Of a stretch of DNA of 64,000 nucleotides, positions 1 to 8,961 are shown piece after piece; the stretch's first letter is position 1; each line of letters begins with the position of its first letter. The notes beneath the pieces are model-generated. The model made no database searches. It saw only the letters and a list, made by a program, of their open reading frames with translations, and was not told where the DNA came from. The translations under genes were made by a program, and so were the position numbers. The stretch is taken from NCBI RefSeq assembly GCF_010983895.1, contig NZ_CP048836.1:1922001-1986000 (forward strand), read 5' to 3'. This stretch comes from Nitrogeniibacter mangrovi. GTDB lineage: Bacteria > Pseudomonadota > Gammaproteobacteria > Burkholderiales > Rhodocyclaceae.

Positions 1-1202
1 TCCGTTCGCTGGGCGGCCAGACCGGTCTTTTCACGTACGATTCCGGTTTCCTTTCGACCGCCAGCTGCAAGTCGACGATTACCTACATCGACGGCAACAA
101 GGGCGAACTGCTGTATCGCGGTTACCCGATCGAGCAACTCGCCGAGCACTGCAACTTCCTGGAAGTGGCTTACCTGCTCAAGAACGGCGAACTGCCCAAT
201 GCGCAACAGAAGGACGACTTCGAGGTCACCATCAAGCGTCACACGATGCTGCATGACCAGATGATCAAGTTCTACAGCGGCTTCCGCCGTGATGCCCACC
301 CGATGGCGGTCATGGTCGGTGTGGTCGGCGCGCTGTCGGCCTTCTACCACGACGCCCTGGACCTGCAGGACGCCGAGCACCGCAACGTCTCCTTCAACCG
401 CCTGGTGGCCAAGCTGCCGACGATCGTGGCCAACGCGTACAAGTACAACGCCGGGCAGCCGTTCATGTACCCGCGCAACGATCTGGGCTACACCGCCAAC
501 TTCATGTACATGATGTTCGGTACGCCGTGCGAGGAGTACAAGCCGAACCCGGTGCTGGTGCATGCGTTGGACACCATCTTCACGCTGCACGCCGATCACG
601 AGCAGAACGCCTCCACCTCCACGGTGCGTCTGGCCGGTTCCTCCGGAGCCAATCCGTTCGCCTGCATCTCCGCCGGCATCGCCTGCCTCTGGGGCCCGGC
701 ACACGGTGGCGCCAACGAGGCCTGCCTGGAAATGCTCGAAGAGATCGGCGACGTCTCCCGCGTGGGTGAGTACATCAACCGGGCCAAGGACAAGAACGAT
801 TCGTTCAAGCTGATGGGTTTCGGTCACCGCGTCTACAAGAACTTCGACCCGCGCGCCAAGCTCATGCGCAAGGTGTGCTACGAGGTTCTGACCGAACTGG
901 GCCTAGAAAACGATCGCCTCTTCAAGCTGGCCATGGAACTGGAGCGGATCGCGCTCGAGGACGAGTACTTCGTCGAGAAGAAACTCTATCCGAACGTCGA
1001 CTTCTACTCCGGCATCGTCCAGAAGGCACTTGGCATCCCGACCTCCATGTTCACCTGCATCTTCGCGCTGGCGCGCACGGTGGGCTGGATGACCCAGTGG
1101 GAAGAAATGATGACCGATCCGGAATACAAGATCGGCCGTCCGCGGCAGCTCTATGTTGGCGCTGCCCGCCGCGATGTCGTACCTATCGATCAACGCGGCT
1201 GA
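1..1202 (+). CDS. gltA: Citrate synthase, 3' part (5' end outside window)
   Basis: Condenses oxaloacetate and acetyl-CoA to citrate, the entry step of the TCA cycle. The reading frame is open from base 3, giving 399 visible residues; only a short N-terminal piece is missing, since the family is about 430 residues. Catalytic motifs are all present: [11 protein letters not shown] (first catalytic His), [15 protein letters not shown] (second His) and NVDFYSGI (catalytic Asp). The sequence resembles the hexameric, NADH-sensitive type of Gram-negative bacteria. A strong intrinsic terminator follows, so it is probably transcribed separately from the downstream sucA operon, although both encode TCA enzymes. 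Confidence 0.97.
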   Translation, partial: RSLGGQTGLFTYDSGFLSTASCKSTITYIDGNKGELLYRGYPIEQLAEHCNFLEVAYLLKNGELPNAQQKDDFEVTIKRHTMLHDQMIKFYSGFRRDAHPMAVMVGVVGALSAFYHDALDLQDAEHRNVSFNRLVAKLPTIVANAYKYNAGQPFMYPRNDLGYTANFMYMMFGTPCEEYKPNPVLVHALDTIFTLHADHEQNASTSTVRLAGSSGANPFACISAGIACLWGPAHGGANEACLEMLEEIGDVSRVGEYINRAKDKNDSFKLMGFGHRVYKNFDPRAKLMRKVCYEVLTELGLENDRLFKLAMELERIALEDEYFVEKKLYPNVDFYSGIVQKALGIPTSMFTCIFALARTVGWMTQWEEMMTDPEYKIGRPRQLYVGAARRDVVPIDQRG

Positions 1203-1245
1203 AAGAGCAATGAGGGAGGGGGCAAAACACAATAAATAAGCAAAT

Positions 1246-1282
1246 CGGGATGATCGTGCGCGAGCGTGATCATCCCGTTTTT
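1246..1282 (+). terminator. Intrinsic terminator after gltA
   Basis: A perfect 10-bp inverted repeat, CGGGATGATC (1246-1255) and GATCATCCCG (1268-1277), is followed directly by TTTTT (1278-1282). It separates gltA from sucA, which starts about 60 bases downstream. A naive ORF call could start sucA inside this hairpin at 1250. Confidence 0.9.
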
Positions 1283-1342
1283 GCAATGCCCCAGAGAGTC
1301 GCTCCGGGCAGGCGGAGCAAAGTGATTTCGGGTGATGCAACC

Positions 1343-4171
1343 ATGATGAAACAATTGCGCAGCAACTCGATGCTCTTCGGTGCCAACGCACCCTTTGTGG
1401 AAGAGCTCTACGAGTCCTATCTCTCCGACCCGGACAGCGTGCCGGACGAGTGGCGGACTTACTTCGACGGCCTCAAGGCCGGGGCGGCGGCGGCGGTGCG
1501 CGATGTGGCGCACACGCCGATCATCACCGCCTTCGAGCAGATGGCCAAGCGTGGTCCCGTCCGCGTCGTCAAGGGCGGGGAGGGCAACAAGCGGCAGGTC
1601 AGCACGCTGCAGCTGATCAACGCCTACCGCTTCCTGGGCAACCGCTGGGCCAACCTGGATCCGCTCAAGCGCAACGAGCGTCCGCATGTGGCCGAGCTCG
1701 AGCCGTCCTACTACGGGTTCACGGAAGGTGACCTGAACGAGCAGTTCAACGTCGGCTCCTTCCACGCCTTCTCGACCGAACAGGCTTCCCTGCGCGAGAT
1801 CCTCGAAGCGGTTCGCCAGACCTACTGCGGCTCGATCGGTTCGGAGTACATGTACATCTCCGATATCAGCCAGAAGCGCTGGATCCAGGCCCGGCTCGAG
1901 AGCATCAAGGCGACCCCGTCGTATTCACCCGAGCAGAAGAAACACATCCTGCGCCGGGTGACTGCCGCGGAGACGCTGGAAAAATACCTGCACACGAAAT
2001 ACGTCGGCCAGAAGCGCTTCTCGCTCGAGGGTGGCGACTCCACCATCGTCGCGATGGACGAGCTGATCAACGTCGCCGGCACCCTGGGGGCGCAGGAGAT
2101 CGTCATCGGCATGGCGCACCGTGGGCGTCTGAACGTGCTGGTCAATACCCTGGGCAAGTCCCCGTCGGAGCTGTTCGCCGAATTCGAGGGCAAGGCCGAA
2201 GTGGACCTGTCCGCAGGCGACGTGAAATACCACAAGGGCTTCTCGAGCGATGTGATGACCGCGGGCGGGCCGGTGCACCTGACGCTGGCCTTCAACCCGT
2301 CCCACCTGGAGATCATCAACCCGGTGGTCGAAGGTTCGGTGTACGCCCGCCAGGTGCGCCGCGACGACGCCAAGAAGAACCAGGTCCTGCCGGTGCTCAT
2401 CCATGGCGACTCGGCGGTGGCCGGCCAGGGTGTGAACCAGGAGATGCTCAACTTCTCGCAGACCCGGGGCTACGGCACGGGCGGCACGGTGCACATCGTC
2501 GTCAACAACCAGATCGGTTTCACCACCTCCGATCCGCGTGACTATCGCTCGTCGCTGTATTGCACCGACATCTTCAAGATGGTCGAGGCGCCGATCTTCC
2601 ACGTCAATGGTGACGATCCGGAAGCGGTGGCGCTGGTCACTGCGCTGGCGGTCGAGTTCCGCAACGAATTCAAGAAAGACGTGGTCATCGACCTCATCTG
2701 CTACCGCAAGCTCGGCCACAACGAGCAGGACGAGCCGATGGTCACCCAGCCGTTGATGTACCGCAAGGTGGCGCAGCATCCGGGCACGCGCAAGCTCTAC
2801 GCCGACCGTCTGGTGCGCGAAGGCGTGTGTGCCGAGAACGAACCGGACCAGATGATCCAGGAATATCGCGAGCATCTGGACAAGGGCGAACTGCTCGCCA
2901 ATCCGGTGCTCTCCGGCCACAACCGCAAGTTCGCGGTGGACTGGACGCCGTACATCGGTCAGGAATACACCGACGAGTGCGACACCAGCGTGCCGGCGAC
3001 CGAGCTCAAACGCCTCGCCGAACGTCTGACCGACCTGCCCGAAGGCTTCGTGCTGCACTCCCGGGTCAAGAAGATCATCACCGACCGCGCGGCCATGGGC
3101 CGTGGCGAGCAGCCGATCGACTGGGGCATGGGCGAGAACCTGGCCTATGCCAGCCTGCTGGTGCAGGGTTTCGGTGTGCGCCTGTCCGGCGAAGACGTGG
3201 GACGCGGCACCTTCTTCCACCGTCACGCGGTGCTGCACGACCAGAGCCGCGAGCGCTGGGACGAGGGCGCCTATGTGCCGCTCATGCACATCCAGGAAGG
3301 CCAGGGTGGCATGCAGGTGTTCGACTCGGTCCTCTCCGAAGAGGCCGTGCTCGGCTTCGAATACGGTTACGCGACCGCGGAGCCGGAGCATCTGCCGGTG
3401 TGGGAGGCCCAGTTCGGCGATTTCGCCAACGGCGCCCAGGTGGTGATCGACCAGTTCATCAGCTCGGGTGAAGCGAAGTGGGGCCGCATGGCCGGGCTCA
3501 CGCTGCTGCTGCCGCATGGCTACGAAGGCCAGGGGCCGGAGCATTCGTCCGCCCGTCTCGAGCGCTACATGCAGCTGTGCGCCGAGAACAACATGCAGGT
3601 GTGCGTGCCGACCACGCCGGCGCAGATCTTCCATCTGCTGCGTCGCCAGATGGTGCGCAAGCTGCGCAAGCCGCTGGTGGTGATCACGCCCAAGTCGCTG
3701 CTGCGTCACAAGGAGGCGGTGTCCGAGCTCGACGAGCTGGCCAAGGGGCAGTTCCAGACCGTCATCGGCGATGTGGAGAAGCTCGACGCCAAGAAGGTCA
3801 AGCGCGTGGTCCTGTGCTCCGGCAAGATCTACTACGAGCTGATGGCCTATCGCCGCGAGCAGAAGATCAAGGACATCGCGGTGATCCGGATCGAGCAGCT
3901 CTATCCGTTCCCGGCCGACAAGTTCACCGAGGAGCTGGGCCGCTATCCGAACCTGAAGGAAGTGGTGTGGTGCCAGGAAGAGCCGCGCAACCAGGGCGCC
4001 TGGTACTGGTTCGCCTCGCGCCAGCATCTGGCCAAGGTGCTCGGCGGCAAGCAGCAGCTGCTCCTGGTCAGCCGTCCGGCATCCGCCTCGCCCGCGGTGG
4101 GCTACTACGCCAAGCACAATCAGCAGCAAAAAGAAGTCATCGAGAACGCCTTCGGCGTCATCTCCGAATAA
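1343..4171 (+). CDS. sucA: 2-oxoglutarate dehydrogenase E1 component
   Basis: Thiamine-diphosphate E1 subunit that decarboxylates 2-oxoglutarate and passes the succinyl group to the lipoyl domain of SucB. The 942-residue length fits the family (E. coli 933). It begins MMKQLRSNSMLFGAN; the frame opens further upstream at 1250, but that lies inside the gltA terminator, so 1343 is preferred. The motif GMAHRGRLN lies near residue 255 and the cofactor-binding stretch GDSAVAGQGV...NNQIGFTTS near 355-400; the pyrimidine-binding transketolase domain fills about 590-800. It is first of three genes, with sucB 43 bases on. The ribosome site is weak (GGGTGAT). Confidence 0.97.
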   Translation: MMKQLRSNSMLFGANAPFVEELYESYLSDPDSVPDEWRTYFDGLKAGAAAAVRDVAHTPIITAFEQMAKRGPVRVVKGGEGNKRQVSTLQLINAYRFLGNRWANLDPLKRNERPHVAELEPSYYGFTEGDLNEQFNVGSFHAFSTEQASLREILEAVRQTYCGSIGSEYMYISDISQKRWIQARLESIKATPSYSPEQKKHILRRVTAAETLEKYLHTKYVGQKRFSLEGGDSTIVAMDELINVAGTLGAQEIVIGMAHRGRLNVLVNTLGKSPSELFAEFEGKAEVDLSAGDVKYHKGFSSDVMTAGGPVHLTLAFNPSHLEIINPVVEGSVYARQVRRDDAKKNQVLPVLIHGDSAVAGQGVNQEMLNFSQTRGYGTGGTVHIVVNNQIGFTTSDPRDYRSSLYCTDIFKMVEAPIFHVNGDDPEAVALVTALAVEFRNEFKKDVVIDLICYRKLGHNEQDEPMVTQPLMYRKVAQHPGTRKLYADRLVREGVCAENEPDQMIQEYREHLDKGELLANPVLSGHNRKFAVDWTPYIGQEYTDECDTSVPATELKRLAERLTDLPEGFVLHSRVKKIITDRAAMGRGEQPIDWGMGENLAYASLLVQGFGVRLSGEDVGRGTFFHRHAVLHDQSRERWDEGAYVPLMHIQEGQGGMQVFDSVLSEEAVLGFEYGYATAEPEHLPVWEAQFGDFANGAQVVIDQFISSGEAKWGRMAGLTLLLPHGYEGQGPEHSSARLERYMQLCAENNMQVCVPTTPAQIFHLLRRQMVRKLRKPLVVITPKSLLRHKEAVSELDELAKGQFQTVIGDVEKLDAKKVKRVVLCSGKIYYELMAYRREQKIKDIAVIRIEQLYPFPADKFTEELGRYPNLKEVVWCQEEPRNQGAWYWFASRQHLAKVLGGKQQLLLVSRPASASPAVGYYAKHNQQQKEVIENAFGVISE

Positions 4172-4214
4172 CCGAACAACACGAACGTATCAAGCATAAG
4201 AGGGAGTTGAATCC

Positions 4215-5405
4215 ATGCTGATCGAAGTCAAAGTCCCGCAGCTGTCCGAGTCCGTCTCCGAAGCCACGCTGGTGAGCTGGCACAAAAAAGAAGGCGAGGC
4301 CGTCTCGCGCGACGAAAACCTGATCGACATCGAGACCGACAAGGTCGTTCTGGAAACCCCGGCCCCGGCCGACGGCGTGCTGGTCAAGATCATCATGGGC
4401 GACGGCGAGACCGTGACCAGCGGTGACCTGATCGCCCAGATCGATACCGAAGCCAAAGCCGCCAAGGGCGCTGAAAAGGCGCACGAGCCGGCACCGGAAG
4501 TCACGCCGCCGCCCGCGGCCAAGTCGTCGTCGGCCGCGGCCGGCAGCGCCAGCCCGTCCGCACGCAAGATCCTCGACGAGAAGGGTGTGGCCGAGGCCGA
4601 CGTGAAGGGCAGCGGCCGTGGCGGTCGCGTCACCAAGGCCGATGCCCTGGCCGCCGAGAAGGGCACCGCTGCGGCGGCGCCGGCAGTGACGGTGGCCGAC
4701 GGCGAGCGTCCGGAAGAGCGCGTGCCGATGACCCGTCTGCGCGCCCGCATCGCCGAGCGTCTGCTCCAGTCCAAGAACGAGAACGCGATCCTGACCACCT
4801 TCAACGAGGTGAACATGGGCCCGATCATGGCCCTGCGCGCCGAGTACAAGGACAAGTTCGAGAAAGTGCACGGTGTGCGCCTGGGCTTCATGGGCTTCTT
4901 CGTCAAGGCCGCCGTGGCGGCCCTGAAGAAATTCCCGATCCTGAACGCCTCGGTCGATGGCAACGACATCGTCTATCACGGCTACTTCGATATCGGTATC
5001 GCCGTGGGCAGCCCGCGCGGCCTCGTGGTGCCGATCATCCGTGATGCCGACCAGATGTCCATCGCCGATATCGAGAAGAAGATCGCCGAATACGGCCAGA
5101 AGGCCAAGGAAGGCAAGATCTCCCTCGAGGAGCTCACCGGCGGGACCTTCTCCATCTCCAACGGTGGCGTGTTCGGCTCCATGCTGTCCACCCCGATCAT
5201 CAACCCGCCGCAGTCGGCCATCCTCGGCATCCATGCCACCAAGGATCGTCCGGTGGTCGAGAACGGTCAGATCGTGATCCGCCCGATCAACTACCTGGCC
5301 ATGTCCTACGATCACCGCATCATCGACGGCCGGGAAGCCGTGCTCGGTCTGGTGACCATGAAGGAAGCGCTCGAGGATCCGGCCCGCCTGCTGCTGGACG
5401 TCTAA
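4215..5405 (+). CDS. sucB: Dihydrolipoamide succinyltransferase (E2)
   Basis: Core E2 subunit of the 2-oxoglutarate dehydrogenase complex; transfers succinyl from its lipoyl arm to CoA. 396 residues. An N-terminal lipoyl domain has the modified lysine at about K43 (ETDKVVLE); an Ala/Pro/Ser-rich linker follows; the E1/E3-binding domain is at about 113-150 ([12 protein letters not shown]); the catalytic domain ends with [11 protein letters not shown], with His367 and Asp371 as the HxxxDG active site. The start has a good AGGGAG ribosome site. It lies between sucA and lpd in one operon. Confidence 0.97.
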   Translation: MLIEVKVPQLSESVSEATLVSWHKKEGEAVSRDENLIDIETDKVVLETPAPADGVLVKIIMGDGETVTSGDLIAQIDTEAKAAKGAEKAHEPAPEVTPPPAAKSSSAAAGSASPSARKILDEKGVAEADVKGSGRGGRVTKADALAAEKGTAAAAPAVTVADGERPEERVPMTRLRARIAERLLQSKNENAILTTFNEVNMGPIMALRAEYKDKFEKVHGVRLGFMGFFVKAAVAALKKFPILNASVDGNDIVYHGYFDIGIAVGSPRGLVVPIIRDADQMSIADIEKKIAEYGQKAKEGKISLEELTGGTFSISNGGVFGSMLSTPIINPPQSAILGIHATKDRPVVENGQIVIRPINYLAMSYDHRIIDGREAVLGLVTMKEALEDPARLLLDV

Positions 5406-5414
5406 TCACGCCGA

Positions 5415-5439
5415 CGGGCGGGCTCACGAGGCCCGCCCG
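5415..5439 (+). other. Intercistronic hairpin between sucB and lpd
   Basis: A perfect 9-bp stem, CGGGCGGGC (5415-5423) and GCCCGCCCG (5431-5439), encloses a 7-base loop. No T-run follows, so it is not a canonical terminator. It may stabilise the upstream mRNA or tune expression of lpd relative to sucAB (inference). Confidence 0.6.
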
Positions 5440-5459
5440 ATCTCATGAGGGAGAGATGA

Positions 5460-6890
5460 ATGTCGAAGAAAGAATTTGACGTCGTGGTCATCGGTGGTGG
5501 CCCCGGCGGTTACGTGGCGGCCATCCGCGCCGCCCAGCTGGGTTTCAAGACGGCCTGCGCCGAGTCCAACCCGTACGCCGATCCGAAAGGCGAGCCGCGT
5601 CTGGGCGGCACCTGCCTGAACGTGGGCTGCATCCCGTCCAAGGCGCTGCTGCACACCTCGCACCTGTTCGAGGAAGCTGGCCACGCCTTTGCCGACCAGG
5701 GCATCAAGGTGGGCAAGCCGAGCATCGACGTGCCGACCATGATCGGCCGCAAGGCCAAGGTGGTCGACCAGCTCACCGGCGGCATCAAGGGCCTGTTCAA
5801 GAAGAACAAGGTCACGATGCTGCCGGGGCATGGCAGCTTCGTCGCCAAGTCCGCCGGCGGCTGGACGCTCAAGGTGGGTGACGAAGAAGTCGAGGCGAAG
5901 CAGGTCATCGTCGCCACCGGTTCCACGGCGCGTCACCTCGACGGCATCCCGGTCGACAACACGCTCATCTGCGACAACATCGGTGCGCTCGACATCGACG
6001 CGGTGCCCAAGAAGCTCGGTCTGATCGGCTCCGGCGTGATCGGCCTCGAGATGGGGTCCGTGTGGCGCCGCCTGGGTGCCGAGGTGACCATCCTCGAAGC
6101 CATGGACAGCTTCCTTGCCGCCGCCGACCAGGACGTGGCCAAAGAGGCCCAGAAGGTGTTCACCAAGCAGGGCCTGAACATCAAGCTGGGCGTCAAGGTG
6201 GGCAAGGTCACGCCGGCCAAGAACAAGAAATCGGTCACCGTCGAGTATGAAGACAAGGACGGCCAGCAGAAAGAGAGCTTCGATCGCCTGATCGTCTCCG
6301 TCGGCCGGGTGCCGAACACCGCGGGCCTCAACGCCGAGGCGGTGGGCCTCAAGATCGACGCGCGTGGTTTCGTCGAGGTGGACGATCACTGCAAGACCAA
6401 CCTGGACGGCGTGTGGGCGGTGGGCGACGTGGTGCGCGGCCCGATGCTGGCCCACAAAGCCATGGAAGAAGCCGTGATGGTCGCCGAGCTGATGGCGGGC
6501 CAGTCCGGCCATTGCAACTTCGACACCGTTCCGTGGGTCATCTACACCTCGCCGGAGATCGCCTGGGTCGGCAAGACCGAGCAGCAGCTCAAGGCGGACG
6601 GCGTCAAGTACCGCGCCGGCAAGATCCCGTTCCTGGCCAACGGTCGGGCGCTGGGCATGGGGGACACCACCGGCTTCGTGAAGATGCTCGCCTGCGCCGA
6701 GACCGATCGCATCCTCGGGGTGCACATCATCGGGGCCAATGCCTCCGAACTGATCGCCGAGGCCGTGGTGACCATGGAATTCCATGGCGCCGCGGAAGAT
6801 CTGGCCCGCATCTGCCACGCGCACCCGACCCTGTCGGAAGCCGTGCATGAAGCCGCCCTGGCGGTCGACAAGCGCCCGCTGCACTTCTAA
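5460..6890 (+). CDS. lpd: Dihydrolipoyl dehydrogenase (E3)
   Basis: FAD-dependent E3 subunit that reoxidises dihydrolipoamide with NAD+. 476 residues. The N-terminal FAD-binding motif is [10 protein letters not shown]; the redox-active disulfide is Cys52/Cys57 in [13 protein letters not shown]; a second nucleotide-binding motif, [15 protein letters not shown], binds NAD; the C-terminal [15 protein letters not shown] carries the His-Glu active-site pair contributed to the partner subunit. The ribosome site is GAGGGAGAG. It is third gene of sucA-sucB-lpd and so is probably dedicated to the 2-oxoglutarate complex; whether it also serves pyruvate dehydrogenase cannot be told here. Confidence 0.97.
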   Translation: MSKKEFDVVVIGGGPGGYVAAIRAAQLGFKTACAESNPYADPKGEPRLGGTCLNVGCIPSKALLHTSHLFEEAGHAFADQGIKVGKPSIDVPTMIGRKAKVVDQLTGGIKGLFKKNKVTMLPGHGSFVAKSAGGWTLKVGDEEVEAKQVIVATGSTARHLDGIPVDNTLICDNIGALDIDAVPKKLGLIGSGVIGLEMGSVWRRLGAEVTILEAMDSFLAAADQDVAKEAQKVFTKQGLNIKLGVKVGKVTPAKNKKSVTVEYEDKDGQQKESFDRLIVSVGRVPNTAGLNAEAVGLKIDARGFVEVDDHCKTNLDGVWAVGDVVRGPMLAHKAMEEAVMVAELMAGQSGHCNFDTVPWVIYTSPEIAWVGKTEQQLKADGVKYRAGKIPFLANGRALGMGDTTGFVKMLACAETDRILGVHIIGANASELIAEAVVTMEFHGAAEDLARICHAHPTLSEAVHEAALAVDKRPLHF

Positions 6891-6914
6891 GAAGGCGCAT
6901 CGCAGTACCCAGAG

Positions 6915-6951
6915 GGTGGGAGTGGGGTGGCAGCGCCGCCCGACTCCCGCC
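6915..6951 (+). other. Long GC-rich hairpin after lpd
   Basis: Two 17-base arms (6915-6931 and 6935-6951) pair with one mismatch and a 3-base loop. The following bases are CTTCGGCATT, so there is no proper U-tract. It may be a Rho-assisted or imperfect terminator at the end of the sucAB-lpd operon, or an mRNA-stabilising structure. Confidence 0.55.
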
Positions 6952-6981
6952 TTCGGCATTTCCAGAAGGTAGTAGTTGCCC

Positions 6982-8094
6982 ATGCCCCATCGAGTCCTCA
7001 AGGTGCCGGAACACGGCATGATCGATGCCTACAAGGCCACCCTGGCAGAGCGCGGTTACAGCCCCGATCCCGCCCAGGAAGCGGCCGTCAAGCGCCTCCA
7101 GCGCCTGTATTCGGACCTGCTCGGCTTCAAGGTTGCCCGGCAGAGTTTCCTGAAGAAATACGTCTTCAAGCCGCAGCAGCCCAGGAGCGTCTATTTCTGG
7201 GGCGGCGTCGGTCGCGGCAAGAGCTTCCTGATGGATTGCTTCTTCGAGTCGATTCCGTATCGGCGCAAGCGCCGGGTGCATTTCCATGCCTTCATGCAGG
7301 AAGTGCAGAACGATCTGAAGCAGCTCAACCACCTGCCCGATCCGCTCAAGACCGTGGCCGATCGCATCGCGGACGAGACCCGGCTGCTGTGCTTCGACGA
7401 GTTTCACGTCTCCGACATCGCCGACGCGATGATCCTCGGCCGCCTGCTCGAGGCCTTGTTCGAGCGCGGGGTGATCTTCGTGATGACCTCCAACTACCCG
7501 CCCGACGGACTCTATCCGAACGGTCTGCAGCGCATCAATTTCCTCCCCACCATCGGGCTGCTCAAGCAGCGTTTCGATGTCATCGAGGTGGACTACGGCA
7601 CCGATTACCGGCTGCGGACGCTGGAGCAGCTGGAGAAATATCTGGTGCCCGACGATGACGCGGCGCGCCAGCGCATGAGCGAGGATTTCTTCCAGATCGC
7701 CGGCTTCGAGGGCGCGGCGGGGGAGCTGGAGATTCTCGGTCGCCGCATGACGGCGCTGCGCCTGGCGCCGGGGGTGGTGTGGTTCGACTTCGCCGTGCTG
7801 TGCGGTGGGCCGCGGTCGCAGAACGACTATCTTGAACTGGCGCGCGAGCACCACACGCTGCTGCTCTCCGGCGTACCGAAGATGAACGCCGGCATGTCCA
7901 ACGAGGCGCGACGTTTCACCTGGCTGGTGGACGTGCTTTATGATCATCGCGTCAAGTTGATCATGAGCGCCGCGGTCGATGCCCCTGAGTTGTACACCGA
8001 AGGCAACTTTGCCAACGAATTCGTGCGCACGGTCAGCCGTCTGCTCGAGATGCGCTCGCGTGAGTATCTGGGTGAAGCGCACCGGCCCGAGTGA
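6982..8094 (+). CDS. zapE: Cell division protein ZapE (AFG1-like ATPase)
   Basis: AFG1/ZapE family ATPase; in E. coli ZapE associates with the Z-ring during constriction. About 370 residues. The Walker A loop is in FWGGVGRGKSFLMD (about 73-86) and Walker B in LLCFDEFHV (about 134-142). Start is uncertain: ATG 6982 is given, but TTG 6976 lies closer to the AGAAGG ribosome site at 6964-6969, and ATG 7018 is also in frame. A cell-division role rests on family identity only; the neighbours (lpd, secretin-like protein) give no hint. Confidence 0.9.
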   Translation: MPHRVLKVPEHGMIDAYKATLAERGYSPDPAQEAAVKRLQRLYSDLLGFKVARQSFLKKYVFKPQQPRSVYFWGGVGRGKSFLMDCFFESIPYRRKRRVHFHAFMQEVQNDLKQLNHLPDPLKTVADRIADETRLLCFDEFHVSDIADAMILGRLLEALFERGVIFVMTSNYPPDGLYPNGLQRINFLPTIGLLKQRFDVIEVDYGTDYRLRTLEQLEKYLVPDDDAARQRMSEDFFQIAGFEGAAGELEILGRRMTALRLAPGVVWFDFAVLCGGPRSQNDYLELAREHHTLLLSGVPKMNAGMSNEARRFTWLVDVLYDHRVKLIMSAAVDAPELYTEGNFANEFVRTVSRLLEMRSREYLGEAHRPE

Positions 8095-8100
8095 GCGGGT

Positions 8101-8961
8101 ATGAGACGTGCGTCGACACTCGTCTTTCTGGTGGTGACACTGGTGCTGATGGGCGTCAGTGTCACGGCACGTGCCGAGTTCCCGCTCACCATCCTCAAGA
8201 CCCGACACCTGAGCGCCGAGGTCATCGCGCCGAAGCTGGCGCCGCTGGTCTCGCCGGGCGGCCGGGTCAGTGGCATCAACGACACCTTGCTCATTCGTAC
8301 CGATGCGGCCAACCTGGTCGAACTGCGCGCCGCCCTCGAGGCCATCGATCGACCGGCCCAGCGGCTGCGCATCCGGGTGCGCTCCGCACTGGACGCCCGC
8401 GAGACGCATCGGGATCTCGGCGTGGGCGGCGAGCTCGGCAACGACGACGTGCGCATCCGCTTGCCGGATACACCGGACCGGCGAAATACCGAAATCCAGA
8501 TCGGTTCCGCACGCATCGGCGGTTCCGTCGGCTCATCGAGCCTGCGCCAGGGTGGCGAGCAGTTCGTCGATACTCTCGATGGCGGGCGTGCGAGCCTGTT
8601 TCTGGGCACCTCGGTGCCGCTCCCGTTTCGCCAGGTGTTCATCCGGCCGGACGGCACCCGGGTGGTGCGCGGCACCACCTATCGGGACGTGGGTTCCGGG
8701 GTCATCGCGGAACCGGAAGTGCACGGCTCGCGGGTGCGTGTGGTGATCAGCCCCGAGCGCAGCCAGATGGACGCGCGCGGTCGCGCCCAGGTGTTCCGTC
8801 TCGAGACCGAGGTCGAAGGCCGACTCGGCGAGTGGATGCCCGTCGGCGGCGCTGAACAGACCACGGACGACCGGGGCATCGAGATCGGTCGCACCAGCAA
8901 CGCCAGCCGGGCCTCCGGCGCCGTGTTCTGGCTACGGGTCGATCCGCTGGACTCGCCATGA
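8101..8961 (+). CDS. Exported protein with a secretin N-terminal (NolW-like) domain
   Basis: 286 residues. A clear signal peptide (basic MRRAS, hydrophobic core, cut near ARA-EF at about 25-28) is followed at about 28-100 by a fold typical of the short N domains of type II/III secretins: it opens PLTILKTRHLSAEVIAPKL, contains NDTLLIRTD and ends EAIDRP. The remaining 180 residues do not resemble a secretin pore domain and contain Gly/Ser-rich stretches and beta-strand-like repeats. No pilus or secretion genes are nearby. It lies 6 bases after zapE and overlaps the helicase start by 4 bases (ATGA). Function unknown. Confidence 0.7.
   Translation: MRRASTLVFLVVTLVLMGVSVTARAEFPLTILKTRHLSAEVIAPKLAPLVSPGGRVSGINDTLLIRTDAANLVELRAALEAIDRPAQRLRIRVRSALDARETHRDLGVGGELGNDDVRIRLPDTPDRRNTEIQIGSARIGGSVGSSSLRQGGEQFVDTLDGGRASLFLGTSVPLPFRQVFIRPDGTRVVRGTTYRDVGSGVIAEPEVHGSRVRVVISPERSQMDARGRAQVFRLETEVEGRLGEWMPVGGAEQTTDDRGIEIGRTSNASRASGAVFWLRVDPLDSP

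Noticed and set aside
1925-4129. A 734-codon minus-strand frame opposite sucA
   Set aside because: Shadow frame rich in His, Leu and Gln; sucA on the other strand is unambiguous.
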